Of a DNA stretch of 64,000 nt, positions 10,396-20,786 are shown in pieces; position 1 is the first letter of the stretch; every line of letters starts with the position of its first letter. Source of the stretch: Branchiostoma floridae (lineage: Eukaryota > Chordata > Leptocardii > Amphioxiformes > Branchiostomatidae); NCBI RefSeq assembly GCF_000003815.2, contig NC_049995.1, positions 4,769,213 through 4,833,212 on the forward strand. Reading direction: 5' to 3'. The position numbers and the translations under genes are program-made. A model generated the notes under the pieces. That model made no database searches. It saw only the letters and a program-made list of their open reading frames with translations, and was not told where the DNA came from.

Positions 10396-12390
10396 AACAC
10401 GCGTACGCGCGCTGTCAGAGTCCACAAAGGGTCAAGATATGGGATCACCAATTTTCTCCGACAAATTGCTGACAAATCGCTGATGCAAATAGCCGATTTC
10501 TACTGTACAACGTTGGACGCAGCGGGAGTCCCATGTCTGTGTGTGTGAACAGGAATCTGACGCACAATATGACTTCGTCGTACGCCACCCCTGTCACTTT
10601 TCCTTCAACCAAATGAGGCACCTCGATATGAGCATGACTTTTTTCACAGGGCAGCTATACCATAGCGTCATATCCGGAGTTACAATGAAATCGAATGACG
10701 TCATTTCCTGAGTTACAAAGGAATTGATATACCGTTTTACAAACGACATACTGGTTTAGAAACGAGATAGCACTTTTAGAAATCGTATACATTACAAGAT
10801 TTGAAAGCAGTATCAACTTTTTAAATTCATAGCACCACAGGTGTATTGTCTGCTCAAAAATGGTATTCTTTTTTCAAAACATATATGCGATTTTCAACAA
10901 TACATGTTCAATTTTAAATTTCATATGTATTCTATTCGAAAATGTATATATTGTATTTTTGACACTATTTCTGCCCCATAGTAGGAAGCCGTATAAACTG
11001 CCAATCAGTCGTACTTCAAGGCACAAAAACTTATTTGCGGCGAGGACAACGAAAGATTTACTGAACCTAGTTTGACTTCCATGTGCGATATCGTGCGCTT
11101 ACCTTTGCCCATATGTATACATGTATTCTGTTGTTTTGTTATCGTCTTGTTGGTATAACGTCAATGAAGAGGTTTTCATTAATTAACACATGAAATAGTT
11201 TTAACTTATTCATGTATTTTAACAATCAATTTTAATTGCAATCTATGTATGTAAAATCAACGCAATTCAGTCTGATTGACTGCCAAGTTGAGTTTGATTT
11301 GGTTTGATTTGCCATCGTCCCATGGAACAGAAAATTTTCATTCTGTGAATTAAGCCTCATCTGCTAAAATAATTCCAGAAAGTCCCCCAAATATGGTCAC
11401 GTACTTCAGTTCCTGTTATCTAAGCATCATAATCAGTCCATAATCCTGAGGAGTATGACGATATTTACTGCGATCCAATTTCAGGAAACAACTTCAAAGT
11501 AACACATTGTACTGTCAGTTCTCTCACATGTCGATTCCAAATTTGGGGTTAGCCCTTTCCAACCAAGGACCCTAGAGAACTCTTTCAGCATCTTAGATTG
11601 ATAAGGTGCAGGGAAGAGAAGCATCGCAGCCATTAGCGTATAATTGCATGCATTTCTCGTGCATTGGCGGGCTTCTTTGACTTACGTTTCCTTAGAAGTG
11701 GTGCAGGCAATTACACGAATAGAGGTTAAGTCCCCGGAGGGGTTAGGTAGGTTCTCACATGGCTCAGACATGTGTAAAACGCAGGGACGTTTAGTTAAGC
11801 CCCGGTCTTACCGCCAAGGAGCTTCAGTCGTACTTGTGATCCTCAAAAGGTTCGCAGAGAGCATATTTTACACACCTGATAAACAAATAGGGACTACGAA
11901 TCTTCCATGGCTAGCCTTTTGATCCTGATGAGTTCAGTTAGTAGTAATACAAATGTATATCTTATTGCATTATTCAGAATATGTAACGGTAATATTGGCA
12001 ATTATTTAGTTCCATGTTACTGATTTAGATATCAATTTCGTCGTTTGTTTATGGAGCTTGTTTGTATGTAATTTGTTGGTCTTATCTTTAAGGTATCAAT
12101 CTTTACTGATGCGGGCATGTGAATAACAAAAACAAAACTTTGACAAGAACGTTTTTGTGGTCAAGTGTGTTGAAAATATGACTGAACACACAGAGTACGG
12201 TCTTGGAGTGCGATGTACTACGATTTGTGAAATTGCAAAATTAACACCAGCATCATCAGTTTTGTTATTCCCACCTTCAAGCTCTTTGGTGCAAACGCCT
12301 TTTCCCGTCATTTCTTTTATTGGGGAAAAAATGAAATATGCAAATAGCACAGAATCATTTTGAAACTGGTGTGTAACATGGGCCAAAAGC
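10396..12390. other. Intergenic, no gene recognised
   Basis: No exon with paired splice sites, no RNA gene and no clear terminal repeats were found. ORFs at 11644-11922 and 12096-12392 have no family features. Confidence 0.5.
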
Positions 12391-12394
12391 AACG

Positions 12395-12705
12395 CCTATT
12401 GCAGAGCCGTGTAAGGAGCCTCCTAGTAGCGTCAGTGAGTATTGCATTATACAAAGCCTGAAAAGCATGACCGCAAAAGTTGCAGTAACGCCATCAATAT
12501 GATTGCTGTAAATACAGATAAATCTATAACGCGATTACGGTCTACAACATCAACAGGTGGCAGCACTACAGATGACCTGTACAAGAGCGCCTCCTAGCAG
12601 TTTGGGTAAGTATTGCGTCTTACATAGCCTACGAAGCATGGTCACATCTTGCAACAACACCAAATAAATGTGCTTCTCAGTAAATACAGATTACAACCAA
12701 AGTAC
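12395..12705. repeat. Two diverged direct repeats, about 180-bp unit
   Basis: The order CCTCCTAGTAGCGTCAGTGA, GTATTGCATTATACAAAGCC, AAGCATGACCGCA, then CAGTAAATACAGAT-like words occurs at 12418-12525 and again at 12589-12695 (CCTCCTAGCAGTTTGGGTAA and so on). It is probably an old dispersed element duplicated in tandem. Confidence 0.6.
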
Positions 12706-12799
12706 ACGAGCGCCACGAAAAAGTCCTGTCGATGTCACTTTTTGAATTTCCCTGATTTTCCTGTGACTCATCCGGGAATCCCCGAAGTTTCACCCTATC

Positions 12800-12998
12800 G
12801 CTCTGGTCACGTGATCATTACCATATTAGGGAAAGTGAAACCAACGTGACGTCAGTTCCGGGGTTGTAGCAGTGAGGAAGAAGTTGCATGTAGTTGGCAC
12901 GTCTTCCAGGATTTAGTGAGCTGTTTCTTCTTTAATCTCCGCCAAGTTCAATGTCACAGGCCGGACCAACCCCGTGTTCCCCTCCCAACATCGCGGTG
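12800..12998 (+). promoter_or_regulatory. Candidate promoter and 5' UTR exon of gene A
   Basis: A CRE-like TGACGTCA lies at 12847-12854, just downstream of a CACGTG E-box near 12808. A GC-richer stretch ends at 12998 in a strong splice donor (GCGGTG then GTAAGTTA). Joining it to the next acceptor (exon at 20756) would make a 5' UTR with a short upstream ORF that stops at once after the junction. The assignment to gene A is inference from position, strand and the donor; no transcript supports it and the 7.8-kb intron would span a LINE. Confidence 0.3.
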
Positions 12999-13147
12999 GT
13001 AAGTTAGCTACATGTTTCCTGTTTGTAAAACAGCCTGAAATGCAGAATTTGTGAAACAGTGCTCTACTCTACTCTACTCTAAAACTTTTGTCGCCAGTAT
13101 GATGATTGACATATGACATGTGGCTGTAACTATAAAAGTAGAGCGAG

Positions 13148-13275
13148 GCTATTGACACACCCAGTGTGTCAATAGCCTAAACAGGCTATTGACACACTGA
13201 GTGTGTCGATAGCCTGTTTAGGCTATTGGCACACTCAGTGTGGCGATAGCCTGTTTAGGCTATTGACACACCCAG
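13148..13275. repeat. Array of GGCTATTGACACAC inverted words, left side
   Basis: Five facing copies of GGCTATTGACACAC with its complement GTGTGTCAATAGCC form stacked hairpins. The same words return once at 14531-14583. The interval between them contains the hAT MITE (13508-13940) and a tRNA-like repeat, so the two ends may be termini of a larger element of about 1.4 kb. I could not find a convincing target duplication. Confidence 0.7.
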
Positions 13276-13507
13276 TGCTAGAAACCACTAAAATGAGGAA
13301 ATCTTACGATTATATTTGACAATCAACACTCTGAAAAATACAAATGGCATCCTGTGTCCATTATCAACCCAAAATACGATCTTTTTCACGTGTTTACGGC
13401 ACAATTTTAAACATCGGAATCTGCTATCATATACTATGATATAGGGTGCTAGTTTTACTGTCACCGCATGTGATCATGGCAGCCATGTTGGATCGGTTAG
13501 GAACACG

Positions 13508-13940
13508 TAGGGCTGGGTATCGGTACAGCGTACCGGTACGAAACCGGTTTTTCTTATTGGACCGGTCCAGAAAAACCGGACCTGAAAAAATTAGGTGGAC
13601 CGGATGTTGGACCAATTGGAAAATTATCAGATTATTTTATCAGGTATTCACACGTTTTGGCGCTTGCAGATGGAAGAAAATAACAAGAGTGAAGTAGAGT
13701 AGAGTTTATATTAATTTCTACCAAGTTTTACAGCCAATCGTACATGTGCAGTTAGCGTTGTAGGATTTTAAAACGCCAGTGTAAGTCTAATATTCCACCA
13801 AACAGATTTCTTTGTAGTGAAATGGACCATTGGTAAGAGTCATACTGCATCAGGTCCAGGTTCAGGTCCGGACCTGGACCTGATCCTTTGGACCTGAACC
13901 GGACCTGGACCTGAATTTTCTGTACCGGTACCCAGCCCTA
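13508..13940. mobile_element. Complete non-autonomous hAT element with 8-bp TSD
   Basis: The left terminus TAGGGCTGGGTATCGGTAC is matched by the right terminus GTACCGGTACCCAGCCCTA. Both ends are flanked by the same 8 bases, GGAACACG (13500-13507 and 13941-13948). Eight-base target duplications and this terminus type are characteristic of the hAT superfamily. The 433-bp interior is non-coding and rich in GGACCTG/CAGGTCC palindromes. Related fragments lie at 4640-4985 and near 60150-60490. Confidence 0.9.
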
Positions 13941-14265
13941 GGAACACGTTTTCAGCTGTGTTTACCGACGAATTCCTGCCGTATTGGAGAATTGGCGGCC
14001 TCAAAACTTATATCACTAAGGAAGCGAAGTTATAGTTGTTGTTTTACCTCCATTATTTTTAATGTGAAAGAAATATCCTTCCGAGTCGCTGCCGATAGCG
14101 CCGGAACCACACGGCCGAAAATTATGACATGTTTTGTGGTCAGTGTTATTTTTGGTTTATGATGTTAACAGAAACTTTAAAAGTTGTTTATATATAAAAT
14201 ATTCTTATATCAAATGGATGTTTAAAAAGGGACAAGAAAAATTAAAAAAAAAAAAAATTAAAAAA

Positions 14266-14342
14266 TCCCCGGCGGGGACTCGAACCGGGTCGTAACTGTT
14301 ATCACGAATTCCCGGCTCATCGCTCTATCCACTACGCTACGC
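14266..14342 (-). repeat. tRNA-like sequence (SINE head or tRNA pseudogene)
   Basis: The minus strand has an A box (TAGCGTAGTGGATAGAGCG) and a perfect B box (GGTTCGAGTCC) at proper spacing, followed by T residues. The acceptor strands do not pair (GGCGTAG against CGGGGAT) and the middle is too irregular for an anticodon arm. It is therefore read as tRNA-derived, not as a working tRNA gene. Confidence 0.55.
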
Positions 14343-14530
14343 CAAACATACACGATGAGGGCTGTATTAACAGGTATCCAAATGTAGGGCATAACTTGAA
14401 TACGTCCGTTCATTCCAAGATTCAAAGATTCCAATGTCTAATCTTCCGAACAATGTCTAATCAACTATTGCTTGTGTAAAATATTGCCGGAAAGGCATGT
14501 TACAAGCTCTGATTGGCTGACTGGCATCTC

Positions 14531-14583
14531 GGTGTGTCAATAGCCTGTTTGGCTATTGGCACACTGAGTGTGTCAATAGCCAC
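14531..14583. repeat. GGCTATTGACACAC inverted words, right side
   Basis: GTGTGTCAATAGCC, then GGCTATTGGCACACTGAGTG and TGTCAATAGCC: the same facing words as at 13148-13275, in one copy. Confidence 0.7.
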
Positions 14584-15314
14584 AGCGATATTAAAGTATA
14601 ATAGTTCAATCAAGTAAGACACAGCATGCAGTACTTGGGACCTGGTTGCAGGTTGTTTGTTAGTAAGTTATCTTGTACATGTAATTTGCTAAAAAAACAA
14701 GAAATAACTGAATTTGCTAACACACAGTACGTTTAGACAGAGCCCTGGTTTGCAACTTACTGTTACAACATTTTTATTGTGATTCATACTCGATGATTCA
14801 TGATCAATGCATCCACAATGCTTTAAAAACAGAACTGAGTCTATGTTTCAGTATGTACGTAGGTTAGGGCATGTAGAATCATGGTATGCTGATTTTTAGT
14901 GTTAAACGTTGGAGGGGGAGGGGGTTATAATATTTCTCAGAGCAGTCAGGTTGATGGGGAAAGTCGTGACCTAATTTTTGCACCCCTCCATTCTCAAATT
15001 GTAAGCTATGTATATGTTTACATCTACAGTACTGTATGGATTAAAGGATCAATATGGTGATAAATTGTCTATCATGTAGACATACATGTACATGTTCTTC
15101 AACTTCAATTTGACAGTAAACAATGAGTGATCACTATAGATTCTTATTTTTTAAATTAATATTTATCATGTCATGCTTGTGTCAATGGGAAGAATTACGT
15201 CAAGTGACAAAAAGCGGTCTTGTTAGCCATTGTAAAGTTGTATTGCAACGGTTTTAGTTTTTTTTACTGATTCTTGCGATTTTTTACGATATAATGTAAT
15301 AGTCTGATAAGTAT
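14584..15314. other. No gene recognised
   Basis: AT-rich intergenic sequence with no ORF, splice-site pair or repeat termini worth claiming. Confidence 0.5.
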
Positions 15315-15632
15315 CTAATTCCAGCTCAAAAAAGAACAAGAAACAGTCATGCCTTCAAATACCAGAGTTACCGACCTAGAATTGATGTGTTCAAAAATTC
15401 TTACTTTCCCAGAACTATCATAGAGTGGAATTTGTTATCACCAAGTAGTACGTAGGGGCATCTTCTCTTGGTAGTTTTAAAGAACGCTTGCAGATAGATG
15501 TGCAAAGTTAGGTGTGATGGGTTGTTCAGTGTAATATAACCAGCTGCTGCCACGCCGTGTGCCTGCGAAGCTGGTGTGTTACGCCGAACGGCAGTTATAC
15601 CGGCTATGTAGATACAGATACAGATACAGTCT
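15315..15632 (+). mobile_element. LINE 3'-end fragment with (GATACA)n tail
   Basis: Plus-strand copy of the fragment at 8650-8985. The last codons of a non-LTR reverse transcriptase ORF are readable in pieces around 15400-15480, then a 3' UTR (GGTGTGTTACGCCGAACGGC) and a GATACAGATACAGATACAG tail at about 15611-15629, as is usual for LINE insertions. It is 5'-truncated and not coding. Confidence 0.7.
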
Positions 15633-15839
15633 TTGTATAACAGTCATTTCAACAATTTAGGTCATGTTACCTTTTCTACGTTAGATTATATAACTACATA
15701 AACCCCAACTGTTTATGCATATGATTGACAGAAAGCTTGGATAAGTTGGCTGTTCCATTCTCAGTGCTAAATTAACTGTAACTAATATGTTTCCTCCACA
15801 TTCAAGTGGATTTACCAGTGCTTGCTTAGGGCTGTCCGT

Positions 15840-18800
15840 CGTTGCCGACGATGACGTCACGTTCGGTTGACCGCATGTGTTCTTTGGTGGCTGGTAAGTC
15901 CGATTCTGGATTTGCACGTCCTGCCGCACTCTTCGCATATGTGGTTGCTGGAAGTGGATGTGTTGCTAGTTGGCAGGTGCCGGCGTCGTCTTCTTTCTTC
16001 GTACTGCTGGTTGAAGCTGGCGGTGAATCTTGCAGCCCCCGCAGCACACTCCTGTCTCCATCTGTTTCTGTCAGCTGCAGAGGTCTCGAGGCCCTGCGGA
16101 GGTATGCCACACTTCTTGAGGTTTGCTTTCAGGTTGTCCTTGAAGCGTTTATGCTGTCCCCCTACTGTTCGTTTACCCTTGGTGAGTTCCCCGTACAGCA
16201 TGTGTCTAGGTAGGCGATTGCCAGGCATGCGTATGACATGGCCGGCCCACCTGAGTTGCCTCTGGAGGAGCAGTGTTTCCAGTGGTTCGGTGTCAGCCCT
16301 GCGTCGAATCTCGGCATGTGGGACCTTGTGCCACCACTTAAGTCCAAGTATTCTTTGCAGACATCTCGTGTGGAACTGCTCGAGCATGCGAATGTGCCGT
16401 CTGTATGGTGTCCAGGCCTCACTAGCGTACAAGAGGATAGACAGACAGATGGCTTTGTACACTGCCACTTTGGTTTTAATTGTGAGGTCCTTGTTGAGAA
16501 ATACCCTGGATGCAAGTCTCCCAAAGGATGAAGAGGCTAGCCCGATGCGTCTCTGCACCTCATCCGTGATGTCGCCTGTGACACTTAGCACCGATCCTAA
16601 GTAGGTGAATGCTGGGACACTCTTCAGTGCTGTGTCTTTGATGGAGAACGCGGCAGGCTCTGTACCAGGCCGACCCAGGTCCATGGCCTCCGTCTTACCA
16701 CAGTTAATGAGAAGCCCAGCCCGTGTATAGGTATCATCCAGCGTGTTGAGGTTTCTCTGTAGTCCTGCAGCTGTTGAGCCAGTAACGGCGGCATCATCAG
16801 CATATTGTAGCTCCAGTATGTCCTCTTGTGTGACCCTCGTGTGAGCTTTCAGCCTGCGCAGGTTGAACAGGTTGCCGTCCAGCCGGTATGTGAGAGAGAT
16901 GCAGTCCTCGGGTTTTATTCGCTGCTTGGCTGCCAACATCACTGCAGCGAGGAATAAGTTGAAGATCACTGGGGCAATGACGCATCCTTGTCTAACACCT
17001 GTGCAGACTTCGAAGGGATCGGACTTGCCCCCGCCGCCTATGACTCTCACTCTAGCTCCATCGTGCAGTGCTTTAAGGACCCTTAGGAACCTGTCGGGAC
17101 AGCCAAATCTCCCCAGTACCTCCCACAGCAACGGCCTGTTTACTGTATCAAAGGCCTTGGTTAGGTCTATAAAGACCATGTAGAGATCCTGGTGTTGTTC
17201 CCTGCATTTCTCCTGAACTTGTCTAAGTACGAAGATCATGTCGACAGTGCTGCGGTCCTTTCTGAAGCCGCACTGGCTTTCTGGGAGGACCTCTTCCGCT
17301 ACTGCCTTGATGAGTCTCAGGAGCATGATCCTAGAGAGCACCTTGCCCGCGCTTGACAGGAGTGAGATGCCACGACTGTTGCTACAGGATGCCCTATCTC
17401 CCTTCTTCTTGTAGATGCTGACAAGGTCTGCGTCTTTCCATTGCTGAGGGACACAGCCTGAGTTCCAGCAAGCCACCACGAAGGAATGTAGACAGAGGGC
17501 AACTGCCTCACCTCCGTGCCGCAGGATTTCACCTGGAACTTCATCAGGGCCTGCTGCCTTGTTGTTTTTGAGGGAGTTCACTGATGCCTGCACCTCTTCA
17601 AGTGTTGGGGGATCATCGAGGCTCTCCAGCACTGGGAGCTTTGGGACATCGTCCAGGACGCTGTCATCGACTTCTGTGTGTCTATTCAGGAGCTGTCTGT
17701 AATGTTCTGCCCATCGGGCCAGAATGGCAGCTTTCTCGGTTATAAGGGTTGTTCCATCTGCGCTTCGGACTGGGAAGTTTGAACCTCGCCTTGGCCCGTA
17801 GGCAGCCTTCAGAGCACAGTAGAATTGTTGCTGGTTTCCCTTGTCCGCGTAGCCCTGTATTTCTGTGGCGAGGCGGGTCCACCATTCGTTTTTCATTTTC
17901 CTAATTTCTCGCTGTGCTTGAGACCGGACTTCAGCAAGCCTGGCTCTGTTAGCTGGTGATGGGCTCCTTAGGACGGCGGCATGAGCGGAGTGTTGCTCCC
18001 TTAGGAGGGTGTGTATGTCCTCTCTCTGCTCGTCAAACCAGTCTCTGTTCCGTTTGGTGGTGGTGCCAAGTACTTGGCGTGCAGTGGTGTTGAGGGTGCT
18101 GGCTACTGCTTCCCAGGCAGTGGTCAGGAGCTCTGTGTCTGCAGTCAAGTCTTCCAGTGCGTGGGAAAGACGACTGGCCAGTGCCGTTTGTAGTTCTTCT
18201 CTTTTGCCACTGTCTTCTAGGGCCCTGGTGTTAAGTTTTCCAGCATGTGCATTCTTACGTGCGTGTTTCTTGATGTGTATTTCAAGTCTTGTGCGTACCA
18301 TTCTATGGTCAGTCCATCCTTGTGCTCCTCTCATAACTCGTGTGATTTTAACGTCTTTCCGGTCAAGTTGCCGTACTAGGACATAGTCCAGCATGTGCCA
18401 TCTTTTTGACCTTGGATGCATCCATGTGGTCTTGTGCATTGTGCGCAGTTGAAAAAGTGTATTTGTGATCACGAGGTCGTGCTCAGCACAGAAGGAGAGG
18501 AGGCGCAGTCCGTTGTCGTTACACTTGCCTACGCCGTGGACTCCCATCACTCTCTGCCACAGGTGATGGCTGTTTCCAACTCGGGCGTTGAAGTCCCCTA
18601 GTATGGCCAGTTTGTCTGCATGTGGAACTGCTCTTACGGCTGTGTTTAAGGCCTCGTAGAATGAGTCTTTTTCCGCATCACTAGCAACAAGTGTGGGTGC
18701 GTATGTGCTTATCAGAGTCAGGTATCTGTTGTTCTGTAGAGGTATACGCCATGTCATTATCCTTTCACTTAGTCCTTGAGGGTCTTCCTTTGCTACTTTC

Positions 18801-19560
18801 AGGAGTTCTGTTCGAATTGCAAAACCTACTCCATATAGCCTTCTTTCATCCTCAGGGAGGCCTTTCCAGAAGAAGGTGTAACCTTCGCCTTCCTCAGTCA
18901 ACGAACCCTCCTCTGCTAGTCGTGTCTCTGAGAGTGCAGCTATGTCTATGTTGTACCTGCCTAATTCAGCTGCGATCAGTGCGGTACGCCGTTCAGGACA
19001 TTCAGATTGGTCATTGTCAAGTAATGTTCTTATATTCCAGCTTGCAAGTGTTAGGTTTATTCTCTTCTTCTTGTTGCGACCGCATATGTGGGACGCCACG
19101 ACAGGTACGGCCGCCTGCCCGTGGTAAGTTGGAGCGAACAATGTTTAGGCCACCTTTTCTAGGCCCTTCCCCAGCTTTGGGGTGGGCAGTGTGATCCCTG
19201 AAAAGGGCTGCCCAGACGCTTCAGGCGCTGCCTTCGGGGGCTGTCGCTCCTCTTCCAGCCATCCGACGACCATCAGCACTGAAGCCGCCACACGTGCAGG
19301 TTAAGAGCTGAGAGCTTCTGGTTGCGTCTCACCTGCTCCCGTCACTCCGCCCCTATCGCCGTGGGACTTGAGACTTGGTGCGGAAATGCTTCTGTGACAT
19401 GCGGTCGGTAGAAGTGAAGCATGTGCTTGAGAGGTTTTAAGTGTAGAGGGAGCGCACGAGCCCAATCCACTGTCTTGACCGTCCTGGCGAGTGCTCCAGT
19501 ACCACTCCCTGCCATTTACCAGTACCACTTAAATAAGCTGCCATTGTAATTTCAAAACTG
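15840..19560 (-). mobile_element. Non-LTR retrotransposon (LINE), apparently full ORF
   Basis: The element runs on the minus strand from about 19560 (5' region of some 420 bp upstream of the ORF) to just past the stop at 15857. It carries one uninterrupted ORF with endonuclease, reverse transcriptase and a C-terminal zinc finger. The exact ends and target duplication could not be fixed. It lies between gene A's candidate 5' UTR exon and its first coding exon, in the opposite orientation. Confidence 0.75.
15857..19141 (-). CDS. LINE ORF: EEP endonuclease, reverse transcriptase, C2H2 finger
   Basis: This is a 1094-residue polyprotein with no frameshift or stop. Residues about 30-280 form an endonuclease/exonuclease/phosphatase fold: LASWN (metal-binding Asn), ALSETR (catalytic Glu), GDFNARVG at 182-189 and TDH near 277 in place of the usual SDH. 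Residues about 500-830 are the reverse transcriptase: DLTKAFD at 659-665 and YADD at 780-783, the catalytic Asp motifs. A single zinc finger (CEECGRTCKSRIGLTSHQRT) starts at about 1069, near the end. Such proteins nick DNA and prime reverse transcription at the nick. The endonuclease resembles RTE/BovB-type proteins (often annotated as craniofacial development protein 2-like), but the clade was not tested. An intact frame suggests a young, possibly active copy. Confidence 0.93.
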   Translation of the reverse strand: MFAPTYHGQAAVPVVASHICGRNKKKRINLTLASWNIRTLLDNDQSECPERRTALIAAELGRYNIDIAALSETRLAEEGSLTEEGEGYTFFWKGLPEDERRLYGVGFAIRTELLKVAKEDPQGLSERIMTWRIPLQNNRYLTLISTYAPTLVASDAEKDSFYEALNTAVRAVPHADKLAILGDFNARVGNSHHLWQRVMGVHGVGKCNDNGLRLLSFCAEHDLVITNTLFQLRTMHKTTWMHPRSKRWHMLDYVLVRQLDRKDVKITRVMRGAQGWTDHRMVRTRLEIHIKKHARKNAHAGKLNTRALEDSGKREELQTALASRLSHALEDLTADTELLTTAWEAVASTLNTTARQVLGTTTKRNRDWFDEQREDIHTLLREQHSAHAAVLRSPSPANRARLAEVRSQAQREIRKMKNEWWTRLATEIQGYADKGNQQQFYCALKAAYGPRRGSNFPVRSADGTTLITEKAAILARWAEHYRQLLNRHTEVDDSVLDDVPKLPVLESLDDPPTLEEVQASVNSLKNNKAAGPDEVPGEILRHGGEAVALCLHSFVVACWNSGCVPQQWKDADLVSIYKKKGDRASCSNSRGISLLSSAGKVLSRIMLLRLIKAVAEEVLPESQCGFRKDRSTVDMIFVLRQVQEKCREQHQDLYMVFIDLTKAFDTVNRPLLWEVLGRFGCPDRFLRVLKALHDGARVRVIGGGGKSDPFEVCTGVRQGCVIAPVIFNLFLAAVMLAAKQRIKPEDCISLTYRLDGNLFNLRRLKAHTRVTQEDILELQYADDAAVTGSTAAGLQRNLNTLDDTYTRAGLLINCGKTEAMDLGRPGTEPAAFSIKDTALKSVPAFTYLGSVLSVTGDITDEVQRRIGLASSSFGRLASRVFLNKDLTIKTKVAVYKAICLSILLYASEAWTPYRRHIRMLEQFHTRCLQRILGLKWWHKVPHAEIRRRADTEPLETLLLQRQLRWAGHVIRMPGNRLPRHMLYGELTKGKRTVGGQHKRFKDNLKANLKKCGIPPQGLETSAADRNRWRQECAAGAARFTASFNQQYEERRRRRHLPTSNTSTSSNHICEECGRTCKSRIGLTSHQRTHAVNRT

Positions 19561-19600
19561 ACTTGTTCACAGAGTCAACAATTTTGAGCCCTATCACTTA

Positions 19601-19973
19601 GGCCACACCAATTTAATTCCTTGGTTCACGGATTCGCTCGTTCCTATTTTTTGGAAAAAAAAAATAAAAATAAGAATTACCACTCAGCAAATTTTCACCA
19701 TTAATGAAACCATTCACCAATTTTCTGGTGTAGCAAATTGGCCTTTATAATAAATTATATCATAAGCTCCTTAAAGTGTGGGTACAGGTGCTGTTACTGT
19801 ACAATAATAGTGTTTTTGTACTTTTTTCAAGCTGAAAACTTTTTTTCTTTATGTTTGGGATTAGCCGTTACCTTTCCCTGAACCATTTTACAATTTTTAT
19901 TTTTATTTCGCCCTCTCGCTCCATATTTTTTATGAAAAAATCCGTGAACCAAGAAATTAAATTGGTGTGGCCT
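19601..19973. mobile_element. MITE with 34-bp terminal repeats and TTA target duplication
   Basis: The left terminus GGCCACACCAATTTAATTCC and the complementary right terminus match over about 34 bases with one mismatch. TTA flanks both sides (19598-19600, 19974-19976). A three-base TWA duplication with such termini suits the PIF/Harbinger superfamily. The 373-bp interior is non-coding. It lies just upstream of the LINE 5' region. Confidence 0.85.
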
Positions 19974-20786
19974 TAGGCTAACAATAAGTGAATAACTCCC
20001 CTATTAAATTCTATACCTATGTTATAAAAAATATGATTTTAACCATGCAGAAAGTTTGCTTGAACCAAAGTTTCACGTGTTAAAAGTTTAGTTTGATTTG
20101 AATTGATATTTTTCACATTTGGTATTTTCCCAAACTTGATACAAAATAAATTAATAGGTATATGTGTATAATGAATAGGCATGTGTAACGGTATATCAAG
20201 TTGTTTGCTTGGTAAACAATTATTTTCGCTGTCAATACTGTACATAAACAACAAATATCTACTTTCAAAGTTTACAGGAGAGAGAATGCAACATGCATGT
20301 ATATTCAGTCTATGTAAAAAATGTTGTTTTTCCTGTTTCAGTCCAGAAAAAGTTAGGGTCAGTAGGTAGGGTTTATCTTTTTTTCTTGTCATTTTTTAGG
20401 CTGGTCAAAGTCCAGTGATTACAATGAGAGTTGAACAAAGTAAACTGAAATGTGTGAGGACACTTGAAGTTGTCTTTCAATGTCAAACTTTAATTTTGTG
20501 CATAATAGATTCATCTATCCTTCATTAGATAGGACAAGCAGTGTTTTTACTTCAATAGGAAGCAGGCTGAGGAAAAAAATTCTAACTGGAAGCCATGTGA
20601 CTCCACTGCCCACCCCCCCAAAAAAGTTTGGGGTCAGCAGGTTTTTCTATGGTAGGTAGGGAAACAGGAAACACAACATTTTTTTCCTAGGTAGGTAATC
20701 AGATGTACAATAAGTGCGAGTTGTTTTAACTTTCCTTATTTGTTTCCGCGTGCAGACATGAATACAGCTGCTGTACCCTGTCAACA

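Noticed and set aside
14266-14342. Functional tRNA gene on the minus strand
   Set aside because: A and B boxes are good but acceptor stem strands do not pair and no proper anticodon arm forms.
15842-19194. Long plus-strand ORFs (for example 15867-16604, 18691-19194)
   Set aside because: They are antisense shadows of the LINE ORF on the minus strand.
20758-20760. First ATG of the exon as the start of gene A
   Set aside because: Its frame does not continue into the Ig exons after splicing; the ATG at 20787 does.
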